Of a stretch of 64,000 nt of DNA, positions 53,515 to 62,984 are shown in pieces. The DNA is from Dyadobacter chenhuakuii (GTDB lineage: Bacteria > Bacteroidota > Bacteroidia > Cytophagales > Spirosomataceae), in NCBI RefSeq assembly GCF_023821985.2, contig NZ_CP098805.1:5447001-5511000 (forward strand). Reading direction: 5' to 3'. Every line of letters begins with the position of its first letter. The stretch's first letter is position 1. A program made the position numbers and the translations under genes. The notes beneath the pieces are model-generated. The model saw only the letters and a list, made by a program, of their open reading frames with translations, did no database searches and was not told the origin of the DNA.

Positions 53515-54709
53515 AACTAAGTATTTTCTTCACCCATTCAATTTCACGAACGATTGAATCGCCAATGGGTTTCTGCATATCTTCGGGCAAAACGCCCCAG
53601 GTGTAAGTCTCGACTTCCAAAAATGCCGAAAAAGGCTTTTTCCGGTGAATAGCAAGTGTTTTAATGATATCGCCCTGTGTCGATTCCAGCACGCCATAGG
53701 AATGGATAAAAAGAGGAACGTGGAAATGGACGCGCCATTCTTTCTGCTTATCATTCCAGTCCGTTAGTGCTTCTTTCAGGTCCGGATAATGGGTTTTCGT
53801 TTCGTCCTCATTCAAAGCCACAACCTGATGCAGGTAAACGGGCTCGTCGAATGTTTCAATCGCTTTGAGCTTGATCTCTTTTTCATTTGAAAAATTAACC
53901 TTCAACGCTGAACTCACCTGGATCCTGCCCACCTGAATTCCGACCTCATCCAGCGAAGCCAGGATTTCTTCGGGATTTTCATAACCCACCGCTGCATGAC
54001 AAATGTCGTAGCAAAGCTGAATGTGCTTTAAAATAATGTCCCTGCCTTCCTCGGAAGTTGCATTGTATTTATTTGATAGATAAGCAGTTCCTCTTGGCAA
54101 AAGCACATCTCGATACCATTTTACAAAATCAACGGCATTGTCAAGAATGCCATCGGGTTCGGGTTCAATGTCAAGATGCAGCAGCTTGCCGGTTGTTTTC
54201 TCAATTTTGATCAGCTCGTCCAGCAATTGCAGAATGTGATCGGTTGCCTGCTCGGTAGCATTGATATTTTCCTCCATCGTTGTCCACCACAAGCGATAAG
54301 ACAGCGGCGGCGTAGAAACGCCTCCATGCATTCCTTCCGGAAGCAGTTCAGATAGAATATTAAAAAGGCGGATTGTATAGTTTAACCGATCGGTCGTTGT
54401 CCAGTCGGGTGTATGCACATTGTCCTTGACCACCGTGTTGTGGAAGCCACCATATGGAAAGCCGTTGATCACAAAAACATACACATCCTGTTCATTAAGC
54501 CAGTTTTTGAATTCCTGTAAAACCTCCGGCTTGCTCAGTTCCACAGACGCTTCATTCGCAACGCGAAGGCCAAGGCCAAACGGCTGTCCGGGTGCCAGTT
54601 GCTCCCTGATGTATGGAATGTTGTCTTGCAGCGATTTGAAATGGTCAGCCCATTTTTCACCGGGATGAATGTTGCTGCAATAAGTTAAATGTCCGTAAGG
54701 CGTGATCAT
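53507..54709 (-). CDS. eboE: EboE: xylose-isomerase-like TIM-barrel protein of the ebo cluster
   Basis: A 400-residue protein starting MITPYGHLTYCSNIHPGE, the typical EboE N-terminus. Further conserved segments include GLRVANEASVELS, INGFPYGGFHNTVVKDNVHTPDW, LLHLDIEPEPDGIL, CYDICHAAVGYE and HFHVPLFIHSYG, which supply His, Glu and Asp ligands for a metal-dependent isomerase or lyase barrel. The substrate is unknown. It overlaps eboD by four bases (ATGA) and eboF by eight. Confidence 0.9.
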   Translation of the reverse strand: MITPYGHLTYCSNIHPGEKWADHFKSLQDNIPYIREQLAPGQPFGLGLRVANEASVELSKPEVLQEFKNWLNEQDVYVFVINGFPYGGFHNTVVKDNVHTPDWTTTDRLNYTIRLFNILSELLPEGMHGGVSTPPLSYRLWWTTMEENINATEQATDHILQLLDELIKIEKTTGKLLHLDIEPEPDGILDNAVDFVKWYRDVLLPRGTAYLSNKYNATSEEGRDIILKHIQLCYDICHAAVGYENPEEILASLDEVGIQVGRIQVSSALKVNFSNEKEIKLKAIETFDEPVYLHQVVALNEDETKTHYPDLKEALTDWNDKQKEWRVHFHVPLFIHSYGVLESTQGDIIKTLAIHRKKPFSAFLEVETYTWGVLPEDMQKPIGDSIVREIEWVKKILSYE

Positions 54710-55881
54710 AATGCATGAATGATTTTTGTTCCTTCCAGATAATCAACCGATTGTGCGATAATGTTGGCGTCCAGCTCATGAACTTCGACGCCCTTTCCTA
54801 TTTTTTCCAAAAGCATAATGGTGAGTCTTCCGCCCAAATGCTCACGGAACTCGTTCAGGCCATTACGCAGGTTTATTTTATCGTTTTCAGAGAGTTTTGG
54901 ATGAAAAAGGTCAAAACCTAATTTCCCCAGAACATCCAGGATACGGTTCAGTTCTGTTTCTGACAGCTTCCCGATTTTGGCAGCATAAACACAATCCAGC
55001 GCAATGCCAATCGCCACCGCTTCTCCGTGGCGCACCTGAAAACCAGTCAGAAATTCAAGCTTATGCGCTGCCCAGTGACCGAAATCCAGTGGCCGGGAAG
55101 AACCGAATTCGAAAGGATCACCGCCTGCTATATGGTCCGTGTGCATTTCTGCGCAGCGATGGATCAGGTAAGCCATAGCTGCCTCGTCGCGGTTTGCCAA
55201 TGCGGAAGTGTGTTCTTCTATCCACTCAAAAAATGAAGCGTCCTTAATCAATGCAACCTTGATCGCTTCCGAAACGCCGCCCCGCCAGTCGCGGTCATCC
55301 AGCGTTCTCAATAAAGTCAGATCATTGAATACGGCAACCGGAGGCGCAAATGTGCCCAGGAAGTTCTTTTTGCCGCGGAAATTGATGCTGTTTTTAACGC
55401 CGACACCAGAATCGTTTTGAGATAAAACCGTTGTCGGGATGCGGATCAGTTTAATGCCCCTGTGTGAAACAGCGGCTGCGTAACCGACCAGATCCAGCAC
55501 CGCGCCGCCTCCTATGCCAATGATAAACGAGTGTCTGTCAATGCCATAAGTGTCAACCGCCTCAACAAGGCTTTCGAAAAGGGCCGGATCATTTTTACAA
55601 GCTTCACCGCCGGGCACGATAATGATTTCCGGAGCAAGCTGGATATGGGAAACCGATGCAGCAAAATAGGACTGGATCTGGTTGGATAAATCGGGATGAT
55701 ATTGAGCAAACCCCTCGTCCACAATCACTAACGCTTTGCGCTGGAAGCCCTGCTCGGTGTATTCGTTGAAAAAGTCTTGAAGCAAAGGGTTTTTTGTATC
55801 AAATAAATTTTCGGTAAAGAATACTGAATAATTGTATTCTACCTGGAAACGCTGTTGTATGGTTTGCATTGAAATCGACAT
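54706..55881 (-). CDS. eboD: EboD: sugar-phosphate cyclase (3-dehydroquinate synthase-like) of the ebo cluster
   Basis: A 391-residue member of the dehydroquinate synthase / 2-epi-5-epi-valiolone synthase superfamily. IIGIGGGAVLDLVGYAAAV is the NAD-binding segment; HRGIKLIRIPTTVLSQNDSG and GVKNSINFRGKKNFLG carry substrate and metal residues; LDFGHWAAHKLE holds a zinc-binding histidine and RHGEAVAIGI is conserved. It would cyclise a sugar phosphate to a cyclitol. I start at 55881 (MSISMQTIQQRF); a longer reading would run into eboC. Overlaps eboE by four bases. Confidence 0.92.
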   Translation of the reverse strand: MSISMQTIQQRFQVEYNYSVFFTENLFDTKNPLLQDFFNEYTEQGFQRKALVIVDEGFAQYHPDLSNQIQSYFAASVSHIQLAPEIIIVPGGEACKNDPALFESLVEAVDTYGIDRHSFIIGIGGGAVLDLVGYAAAVSHRGIKLIRIPTTVLSQNDSGVGVKNSINFRGKKNFLGTFAPPVAVFNDLTLLRTLDDRDWRGGVSEAIKVALIKDASFFEWIEEHTSALANRDEAAMAYLIHRCAEMHTDHIAGGDPFEFGSSRPLDFGHWAAHKLEFLTGFQVRHGEAVAIGIALDCVYAAKIGKLSETELNRILDVLGKLGFDLFHPKLSENDKINLRNGLNEFREHLGGRLTIMLLEKIGKGVEVHELDANIIAQSVDYLEGTKIIHAL

Positions 55882-55910
55882 TGGAACACGCAAAAAAGTA
55901 ATTTTTAACA

Positions 55911-56780
55911 CTAAGTTACCGCAAAAACCTTTGCTAAAAGCATTGATAAGGGCAATAACGCCAAAACCAGCAATGCCAGCGGCCACAGCCCAAAGGCAAC
56001 GCACCACGAAGCATTCATCACTATAAGAGAAATAACGCCCGCCTTCACTGCCTTACCAATTAACGGCCCGACGGGATTTTGCATTGCATTCCATAAGGGC
56101 CTGAATATGAGCCAGGCATGTAACAATATAAATGGTAATGTGTACAGCAGGTTACCATGCTCATTAGCGAATTTTAACTGGGCAAACAGCACGATCATAT
56201 ATAAGAGCGCCGCAATGTAAAGCGTCGTTTTCTTGCCGCCGTGCACCTCATCCTGGCTGATCAGCGTGATAGCACCAATGTATAAGATGGGAAAAATGGC
56301 AATCCAGGACCATTGCTGCAACGATTCGGGTAGCACACTCATACCTAAAATCAGGTTGCCACCGCGGCACATACCCATTGTTAATGGTCCTAAAATCCGG
56401 CTATGCTTCGCAAAACGGTTGTAAATCACGGTTAGCAATGCCACCACAATGGCGATCATCCCGCTTAATGCACTGAACATTGTAGCAGCGAGCACGCCAA
56501 GGAAAAGCAATGTTAAACCCATCATCGTCGCTGACCTCAGCGGCACTTTCCCGCTCGGGATAGGACGCTCGGGACGCTCGACGGCATCGAGCTTTGCGTC
56601 GAAAACATCGTTCATCACTACGCCGCCGCCATACAAACCCATGGTTGAAATGAGCAGCAGGGCAGGGTTGTAATCTGAAAAAGTAAATTGTACAATGGCC
56701 ATTCCCGCAAAAATGTCGGTGAATGCGGTTACAACATTAGCAGGACGGGTTAGCTGCAGATAGGGTTTTATGCTGCTCAC
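55911..56780 (-). CDS. eboC: EboC: UbiA-family prenyltransferase of the ebo cluster
   Basis: A 289-residue integral membrane enzyme with about eight or nine helices. The first prenyl-diphosphate binding motif is VMNDVFDAKLDAVERPERPIP (NDxxDxxxD), and the second, weaker one is ISQDEVHGGKKT. It would attach a prenyl chain to a polar acceptor, perhaps the cyclitol made by EboD. It begins one base after the eboB stop. Confidence 0.92.
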   Translation of the reverse strand: MSSIKPYLQLTRPANVVTAFTDIFAGMAIVQFTFSDYNPALLLISTMGLYGGGVVMNDVFDAKLDAVERPERPIPSGKVPLRSATMMGLTLLFLGVLAATMFSALSGMIAIVVALLTVIYNRFAKHSRILGPLTMGMCRGGNLILGMSVLPESLQQWSWIAIFPILYIGAITLISQDEVHGGKKTTLYIAALLYMIVLFAQLKFANEHGNLLYTLPFILLHAWLIFRPLWNAMQNPVGPLIGKAVKAGVISLIVMNASWCVAFGLWPLALLVLALLPLSMLLAKVFAVT

Positions 56781-56781
56781 T

Positions 56782-57807
56782 TTAATTAATAACTAATGAA
56801 TCTTTGGCCGGCACAGGTTGCTGTCCGCCTCTCAAAATGCTGTTTCCATGAAACTTTTCAGTATGGTCAATGGCATAACCCGACTCGAAATCAGTCACAT
56901 CGATCTGTCCGCTTTTGCCAAATGCATCAATCGCATTTTGGTAAGTAACAAGGCGAATCGTTTCATCTGAAATGCCACGCATTTTCATCAATGCAGCCGT
57001 CTTAGGAATGGCCAGCGGATCTGAAATGCCCCAGTCAGCCGCCGAATTGACCATAATGCGTTCAGGACCATATTGTTCCACCACTTTTACCATGCGCTCA
57101 TTGCCCATTTTGGTAAAAGGATAAATGGTAAATGCTGCCCAAAAACCTTTGTCCAGCACACTTTTGACCGTTTCCTCATTATTATGGTCCACGATCACCC
57201 ACGAAGGGTCGATGCCGTGTTCCAATGCAATGGCCATGCTGCGTTCCGTTCCTTTTTTCTTGTCGCGGTGCGGCGTGTGGATCTGCACGGGAAGTTTGGC
57301 TTTTTTTGCAAGTTCCAGCTGCAAACGGTAATATTTTTCTTCGGCGGGCGTCTGGTCGTCAAAACCAATTTCGCCCACGCCTACGACGCCTTCTTTGTAA
57401 ATGTATAACGGCAGAATTTCCATCACCTGCTCAGCCAGCGGCTCATTGTTCGCTTCCCGGGAGTTAAGCCCCATCGTGCAGTAATGTTTAATGCCAAACT
57501 GCGAAGAGCGGAATCTTTCCCAGCCCACCAGGCTGCTGTAATAATCTTTAAAGCTGGAAAGCCCCGTACGCGGCTGCCCAACCCAGAATGCAGGCTCGAT
57601 CAATGCCACAATGCCGGCTTGATGCATGGCCTGGTAATCATCAGTTGTTCGCGAAACCATGTGGATATGCGGGTCAAAAAAGCGCATTCCTTTGATCAGG
57701 TCTTTGTAGTCGTTCCAGGCAATGTCGCGGTGCGCAGGAGTTGCCGTTTCTTCGCTGTCTTCAAAATGCGAAGGATTGGGTGCTATATCGTTAGTGTTAA
57801 GGCACAT
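56782..57807 (-). CDS. eboB: EboB: TatD-like metal-dependent hydrolase of the ebo cluster
   Basis: A 341-residue amidohydrolase-fold protein. Metal ligands are readable in FFDPHIHMVSR (HxH), GVGEIGFDD (Glu), VQIHTPHRDK, WVIVDHNNEETV and the late Asp in NSAADWGISDPLAI. The set is typical of TatD-type hydrolases. It begins 11 bases after eboA and ends one base before eboC. Its substrate in the pathway is unknown. Confidence 0.92.
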   Translation of the reverse strand: MCLNTNDIAPNPSHFEDSEETATPAHRDIAWNDYKDLIKGMRFFDPHIHMVSRTTDDYQAMHQAGIVALIEPAFWVGQPRTGLSSFKDYYSSLVGWERFRSSQFGIKHYCTMGLNSREANNEPLAEQVMEILPLYIYKEGVVGVGEIGFDDQTPAEEKYYRLQLELAKKAKLPVQIHTPHRDKKKGTERSMAIALEHGIDPSWVIVDHNNEETVKSVLDKGFWAAFTIYPFTKMGNERMVKVVEQYGPERIMVNSAADWGISDPLAIPKTAALMKMRGISDETIRLVTYQNAIDAFGKSGQIDVTDFESGYAIDHTEKFHGNSILRGGQQPVPAKDSLVIN

Positions 57808-57818
57808 AGGTTTAGGTG

Positions 57819-58667
57819 TCAGTGTTCGAGATCGGCCCAGGCCAGAGCGCCGGACTTAACTGATTTTTCAAGGTCAATATATTTTGCCAAAAGATAATGG
57901 GCCGGGGCAAGTGAGGAATCATTGCAAGCCAATGCAGCAGCTTTTCGGTCATCAACTTGTTCAGAATCAAATAAATGCTGCATATCAGCCAGTAATGTTG
58001 TATTCATAAACCTGCCCGCCAGCCGCCAAACCTGCGCCGGAACGCTCCTTCCTGCGGCCCACCGTTCGTGCGCGAAGTCGGAAAGTGTCATCGCAAGTTT
58101 CTCGTTTGCACGATTGTCGAGGCCTTCTATGAAATGAATAGGTTTATCATTGAATATGGTTTTCAAAACCAGCTGGTTCCAGGCCAGTTCGCTGAAATGT
58201 TTCTCCGGGTAAGGGTTATGCAATGCTATGGCGTCAAAAACGAAGCCCATATTGGAGCGGACCGCATCGGTGGCCCTGAAAAGCCATTGGTCGGGGTAGG
58301 AAAGCACGGGTAATGCAGCATAAAGCGCCACCAGTTCATTCATTTCGGCCGTGTCGAAGAGCGTTTCAATGTCTTTGACATAATCCTCCTTGTCGGAAGG
58401 ATCAAGCTGGGTCAGTAACCAAACCCTTGCAAGCCGGACCAGCGACCAGCCTTCCACCGAAAATCCGGGGATTTCAGCATTCAGCGCAAATTGCTGATCT
58501 TGATTTATGAAAATGATCTTTTTGGAAAGAAACCTTGGTGCCGCAACGAAAGCCGTCATCAAATCCATCCGGCTCGACGCAGCTCTGTTTTGTAACCATT
58601 CAGCCTCAGATTCAGAGGTGTTGAGGACGATGATATCCCAAAGATTCTGTTTTATGATATCGGACAT
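57819..58667 (-). CDS. eboA: EboA family protein, first gene of the ebo cluster
   Basis: A 282-residue soluble, mainly helical protein of the EboA family. WSLVRLARVWLLTQL, LPVLSYPDQWLFRATDAVRS, FDAIALHNPYPEKHFSELAWNQLVLK (conserved core, split) and DNRANEKLAMTLSDFAHERWAAGR are the typical segments. It has no recognised enzyme motif. The five genes after it (eboB to eboF) are in the same orientation with minimal spacing, so all six are likely one transcript. The 209 bases upstream show no clear promoter. Confidence 0.88.
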   Translation of the reverse strand: MSDIIKQNLWDIIVLNTSESEAEWLQNRAASSRMDLMTAFVAAPRFLSKKIIFINQDQQFALNAEIPGFSVEGWSLVRLARVWLLTQLDPSDKEDYVKDIETLFDTAEMNELVALYAALPVLSYPDQWLFRATDAVRSNMGFVFDAIALHNPYPEKHFSELAWNQLVLKTIFNDKPIHFIEGLDNRANEKLAMTLSDFAHERWAAGRSVPAQVWRLAGRFMNTTLLADMQHLFDSEQVDDRKAAALACNDSSLAPAHYLLAKYIDLEKSVKSGALAWADLEH

Positions 58668-58876
58668 AACGAAGCAATAAAATTCCGAATTACGCGGGTT
58701 GTGGCTTTGTAAATCACTCTTGAATGTGGGTTATATTAATGATAAAGTTTTTTTTAACTATAAAGTTTCCCTCCACCGGGTTATAACGCTTTCCCGCTTT
58801 TAAAAAGACGCATGAGAAGGGTTTTTATACGCGTTTTTAATTAAAATCTAATGTTCCCGCTCTTGCTGGAAACGGA

Positions 58877-59506
58877 TCAGAAATCAAATTCAATGATCCC
58901 CTGGTCATTCAGCAAATGATGCGTCAGCTTATCGTGTTTTTTCTCTGAGCCTTGTAATGTCCAGTTTCCCGTGATCTGTCCGCCGGAACGGCTCTGCGCG
59001 CCTTGAAGGATTGTCAGGTCGTGCTCTTTAAACAATTCCTCGTACAGTTTCAGCGTCTTTTTCTGGTAAGGGCATACGACTCTGTAACTGCGGATCTGGC
59101 TTTTTTTGCGAATGAATTTCTGGATAGGCGCGAGGATTACCAGCGATAGTCCTGAAATAACGAATGTAGCAATGGTAACCCCGTAAAAACCAGCACCGAT
59201 GCCCATTCCTATCGCCGCCGTTACCCAGACAATAGCAGCCGTTGTAATGCCTACGACCCGGTTATTTTCCCGGAAGATGATCCCGGCACCGATAAAGCCA
59301 ATCCCTGTTAGAATGTTCGCCGCAATTCTTCCCGCATCTGCACTGATCTTGATGGAGAGGATTGTAAACAATGTCGATCCCACCGCAATCAGGATCATGG
59401 TCCGCAGCCCCGCCGACTTACTCCGGTATTCCCGTTCCATACCGATCACAGCTCCGAGCAAAAAGGAAGCTAGCAGCTTATAAATGTCTTCGGGCAAAAA
59501 CTCCAT
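58877..59506 (-). CDS. MgtC/SapB-family membrane protein
   Basis: A 209-residue protein. The N-terminal MgtC domain has about four to five membrane helices with FLLGAVIGMEREYRSKSAGLRTM and a GIGFIGAGIIFRENNRVVGITTAA segment. A C-terminal cytoplasmic domain of about 75 residues follows. MgtC proteins modulate magnesium homeostasis, ATP synthase or membrane potential in other bacteria. It follows the DUF5618 gene after a terminator and precedes the ebo cluster by about 200 bases; no functional link is evident. Confidence 0.92.
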   Translation of the reverse strand: MEFLPEDIYKLLASFLLGAVIGMEREYRSKSAGLRTMILIAVGSTLFTILSIKISADAGRIAANILTGIGFIGAGIIFRENNRVVGITTAAIVWVTAAIGMGIGAGFYGVTIATFVISGLSLVILAPIQKFIRKKSQIRSYRVVCPYQKKTLKLYEELFKEHDLTILQGAQSRSGGQITGNWTLQGSEKKHDKLTHHLLNDQGIIEFDF

Positions 59507-59534
59507 TTTCTAAAACCAAAGGTTGTTAAATAAC

Positions 59535-59570
59535 CAAAAGCCGGAAAGACGCTAAATCTCCCGGCTTTTG
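59535..59570 (-). terminator. Terminator of the DUF5618 gene
   Basis: A 10-bp stem CAAAAGCCGG / CCGGCTTTTG with a 16-base loop, 24 bases after the DUF5618 stop. The T-rich part lies in the 3' arm; the free T tail is short. Confidence 0.6.
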
Positions 59571-59594
59571 ATTTACTAATGCCTAATTACAATG

Positions 59595-59972
59595 CTAGGC
59601 TGCCTCACTTCTTGTTTCAACCCAGGAGATGATTTTCTCAGCTTCGTTTAGCCCAATCGCGGCGAGTCTGGCGCTTTTGGCCCCGTCATAAGCCATGTCC
59701 AAATGGAGCACCTGGTAAGTTGTCAAAAATGCATTGAGCACCTTTTTGTCGAGTTGGGAAAGATGTTGTTGGTACCAATCCACATCTTTTCGCCCTTTCC
59801 CTTTCTTGCCAAGCAAATCATCCAGCGCGACCAGAATTCCGGTGTAAGCGGTGTGACCGGCCATTTTTACGTATTTGGAATCCTGATAGTAACCGTCTTC
59901 CTTCCCTGCTTTGTCGCGAAGAATTTCCTTTGCATTGTCAATGTAACGCTTCGCCTCCTGAATTGAGCTCAT
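59595..59972 (-). CDS. DUF5618-family protein
   Basis: A 125-residue, all-helical cytoplasmic protein. SSIQEAKRYIDNAKEILRDK, YQDSKYVKMAGHTAYTGILVALDDLL and the C-terminal EAEKIISW resemble HEPN-like or DUF5618 small helical proteins common in Bacteroidota. It has no catalytic motif that I can identify. I start at 59972 (MSSIQEAKRY) rather than 60023, because the upstream part is not helix-like. It lies 63 bases after the aminopeptidase gene. Confidence 0.85.
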   Translation of the reverse strand: MSSIQEAKRYIDNAKEILRDKAGKEDGYYQDSKYVKMAGHTAYTGILVALDDLLGKKGKGRKDVDWYQQHLSQLDKKVLNAFLTTYQVLHLDMAYDGAKSARLAAIGLNEAEKIISWVETRSEAA

Positions 59973-60035
59973 GCTGTATAATGCTTTTAGTGTGTAAATA
60001 AATTGTTTCAAATCTACAAACAAAAAGCATGCAAC

Positions 60036-61325
60036 TCAACGATTCATCATCTCCTCGATCTCCTCCGCTTCAATCGGAATATGTGCCATTAAATCGCGGT
60101 TGCCATCTTCTGTGATGAGGATGTCATTTTCCAGGCGAATGCCTAGTCCTTCCTCGCGAATGTAAATACCAGGCTCACATGTAAACACCATTCCAGGCTC
60201 AAACCGACGGTATTTATCGCCTACGTCGTGAATGTCCAGACCCAGAAAATGGGAAGTTCCGTGCGGGAAATATTTCTTGTAGGCAGGCGTTTCGGGATCT
60301 TGTTTGGCGATGTCATCTTTGGTAATCAAGCCCAGTCCGATGAGTTCGCTTTCCATAATTTTGCCCACTTCCAAATGATACTCATCCCAGATATTGCCCG
60401 CAACCAACATTCCCTTTGCCGCTTTGAAAACACGCAAAACCGCATCATAAACATCGCGCTGCCTTTTTGTAAAGCGGCCATTCACCGGAATGCTGCGCGT
60501 CAGATCTGCTCCGTAGTTGGCATATTCTGCAGCAACATCTAGCAAGAGCACGTCACCACCTTTGCAGGGCTGGTCATTTTGAATGTAGTGCAACACACAC
60601 GCATTAGCGCCCGATGCAATGATCGGCTGGTAAGCAAAGCCTTTGGAACGATTGCGGACAAATTCATGGAGCAGCTCAGCCTCTATCTCAAATTCCTGAA
60701 CATCAGGTTTTACGAATGTCAATAACCGTTCGAAACCGAGTTTGGTAATGTCACATGCTTTTTGAAGCAACTCAATTTCTCTGGGCTGCTTAATAGCCCT
60801 CAGCTGGTGCATTAAAGGAGCCAGCCTTGCCAATGTATGGATAGGATATTTTTCCCTGAACTCGTTTATAAACCGTGTCTCACGCGTTTGCACCAAAGAA
60901 TCGTTTCTGGTGTGTTCATTGGTATTTAAATAAACCTGATCCGCTTCAAAAACAATGTTGCGGAAAACGGTTTCGTATTGATGCGTCCAGTAAATGGTTT
61001 TGATGCCCGTTACTTCTCTGGCCTGTTCTTTGGTCAGCTTTTCTCCTTCCCAAACGGCAATAGTTTCATTGGTTTCCCTCAAAAAAAGGACTTCCCGAAG
61101 CTTTTCATCGGGATGTTCGGGAGACAGGACGAGGATTGTTTCCTCCTGGTCTACGCCGGTTAAGTAAAACAGATCCGTACTTTGCTTGAAACCCATTGTG
61201 CCGTCTGCATTCGTAGGCATCAGGTCATTGGAATTCAATATAACCAGGGATTTTGGCCTCAATAATTGGGTAAGTCGGCGGCGGTTTTCTATAAAAAGCT
61301 CCTTGCCGATGGGGGCGTAGCGCAT
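60036..61325 (-). CDS. Xaa-Pro aminopeptidase (M24B)
   Basis: A 429-residue cytoplasmic peptidase that removes an N-terminal residue before proline. The dimetal ligands are in LLLDVAAEYANYGADLTRS (two Asp), HGTSHFLGLDIHDVGD (His), FTCEPGIYI (Glu) and GIRLENDILIT (Glu). The N-terminal creatinase-like domain (about 1-170) has the ANDLMPTNAD-like segment LNSNDLMPTNADG. Length and layout match the M24B family. It is divergent from the subtilase gene. Confidence 0.95.
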   Translation of the reverse strand: MRYAPIGKELFIENRRRLTQLLRPKSLVILNSNDLMPTNADGTMGFKQSTDLFYLTGVDQEETILVLSPEHPDEKLREVLFLRETNETIAVWEGEKLTKEQAREVTGIKTIYWTHQYETVFRNIVFEADQVYLNTNEHTRNDSLVQTRETRFINEFREKYPIHTLARLAPLMHQLRAIKQPREIELLQKACDITKLGFERLLTFVKPDVQEFEIEAELLHEFVRNRSKGFAYQPIIASGANACVLHYIQNDQPCKGGDVLLLDVAAEYANYGADLTRSIPVNGRFTKRQRDVYDAVLRVFKAAKGMLVAGNIWDEYHLEVGKIMESELIGLGLITKDDIAKQDPETPAYKKYFPHGTSHFLGLDIHDVGDKYRRFEPGMVFTCEPGIYIREEGLGIRLENDILITEDGNRDLMAHIPIEAEEIEEMMNR

Positions 61326-61457
61326 AGGGGTTAAATTTTGTAACTGGTAATTTAATTTGTAAAATTACGTTTATCTTGTTCAATAGTAGAGCGGCAAATT
61401 TGCAAAAATCCGTCGCTTTTTTTGATTGACTGATATAACCTAACTATGATCATATTC

Positions 61458-62984
61458 ATGAAAAGATTGTTTCTGCTTGCGTTTGTTTTTGCACCTTTTA
61501 TTTTGTCGGCGAGTCCGAAATACTGGATTTACCTCAAAAACAAGGACCTGAACGCCGCACCGGCTGTTTCTGCATTAACACTTGAAAACCGCCTCAAACT
61601 TGGTCTAGTCGCTTCGGACGAAATGGACCTGCCTGTAAAGGGCGAGTACGAGCGGGCACTACGCGAACAATCTGTCAGCATTATCAATCGTTCCAAATGG
61701 CTGAATGCAGTTTCTGCCATTATGACCAGCGAGCAGGCCATGAAAGTGCGCGAGCTGGAATTTGTTCAGGAAGTGGTTCCTATTGATCCCGGATTTTACA
61801 TTGCGCGCACCAAAGCCATTGAAAAAGCACAAATGGCACCAGTAATGTCGCAAGTTCAGGCCAATGCATTTACAAAAGAGAACATTTCAGCCAAAGACGT
61901 GACCATAGGCGTGATCGACGCTGGTTTTTATGGCGCAGATTCTTCGCTTTCCCTCACACAGATTTTTAAGAACAAAAGGATTCTGGGCATCCGCGACTAT
62001 GTAAAGCCGGGCCGCGCCGGAGAATTGCTTTTCAGCACTGCGGAATCGTTTTCGGACATGCACGGAACCGAGGTTTTAGCTGCGATCGCCGGCGTTGATT
62101 TTCAGGATGAGATTCAGTATGGCATGGCTACCAATGCCAAGTTTTATTTGGCCAGAACAGATTATTCATTGCGCGAATACAGGGGCGAGGAAGATAACTG
62201 GATCGCTGCCATGGAATGGATGGACAGCCTTGGCGTGCGTCTGATCAACACTTCATTGGGCTATGCCAAAGGATTTTCAGATCCAAAAGAAAATTATGTC
62301 CCTTCCCAAATGGACGGTAAAACTTCGGCTATTTCGAAGGCAGCACAGATTGCATCGGATAGGAAAGGTATTATGCTGATTGTTTCCGCCGGAAATGAAG
62401 GTGATGATAAGAGCTGGGAAATTGTTTCGGCCCCGGCTGATGCAAAAGGCGTTCTGGCAGTGGGTGCTACCAATGGAAAACTTTGGAACCGAATCGGTTA
62501 TAGCAGTGTAGGGCCTGAGTTTTTATCTTATGTAAAGCCTAATGTTTCCTGCTTTTCGCTATATGGAACCTCATTATCAGCGCCTGTCATTACAGGTTTT
62601 GCAGCTTGTTTGTTACAGGCAAATCCCAAACTGACCAACAAAGAACTGATTTCTCTGATTGAAAAATCGGCGCATTTGTATCCATACGGAAATAATTTTG
62701 TAGGGTACGGCGTGCCGCAGGCTTCACGTGCGCTGGCATTGGCAAAAGCGCCCTATTTGCCTGATAATGCAAAACTTATCAATGCAAAAGGACGCAGTTG
62801 TGATGTAGATGTGAATACGGACGAGCAAATGGTAGCGATTTACCGCAAGAAGTCCGAGAAGGATGTTCTGGCGCAACAAGTAGCCAAAGTTCAGAATGGT
62901 AAAATCGCATTGAAACGTCAGAATGGCGAGCGCTTCACGACCATTGACCTGAAAAATTATGTGATAGAAGTGTCCTGGGATTGA
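61458..62984 (+). CDS. Subtilisin-like serine protease (S8), secreted
   Basis: A 508-residue secreted protease with a signal peptide (LFLLAFVFAPFILSAS). A prodomain-like region of about 120 residues is followed by the S8 domain. The catalytic triad is D in TIGVIDAGFYGAD, H in SDMHGTEVLAAIAG and S in SLYGTSLSAPVITGF, with the oxyanion Asn in SAGNEGDD. No T9SS sorting domain is visible at the C-terminus (it ends VIEVSWD), so it is probably periplasmic. A start at 61446 adds four residues. Confidence 0.93.
   Translation: MKRLFLLAFVFAPFILSASPKYWIYLKNKDLNAAPAVSALTLENRLKLGLVASDEMDLPVKGEYERALREQSVSIINRSKWLNAVSAIMTSEQAMKVRELEFVQEVVPIDPGFYIARTKAIEKAQMAPVMSQVQANAFTKENISAKDVTIGVIDAGFYGADSSLSLTQIFKNKRILGIRDYVKPGRAGELLFSTAESFSDMHGTEVLAAIAGVDFQDEIQYGMATNAKFYLARTDYSLREYRGEEDNWIAAMEWMDSLGVRLINTSLGYAKGFSDPKENYVPSQMDGKTSAISKAAQIASDRKGIMLIVSAGNEGDDKSWEIVSAPADAKGVLAVGATNGKLWNRIGYSSVGPEFLSYVKPNVSCFSLYGTSLSAPVITGFAACLLQANPKLTNKELISLIEKSAHLYPYGNNFVGYGVPQASRALALAKAPYLPDNAKLINAKGRSCDVDVNTDEQMVAIYRKKSEKDVLAQQVAKVQNGKIALKRQNGERFTTIDLKNYVIEVSWD

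Noticed and set aside
54706-56007. Longer eboD reading that starts at 56007
   Set aside because: The extra 42 residues overlap the 3' end of eboC and do not resemble cyclase N-termini; 55881 or 55869 fits better.
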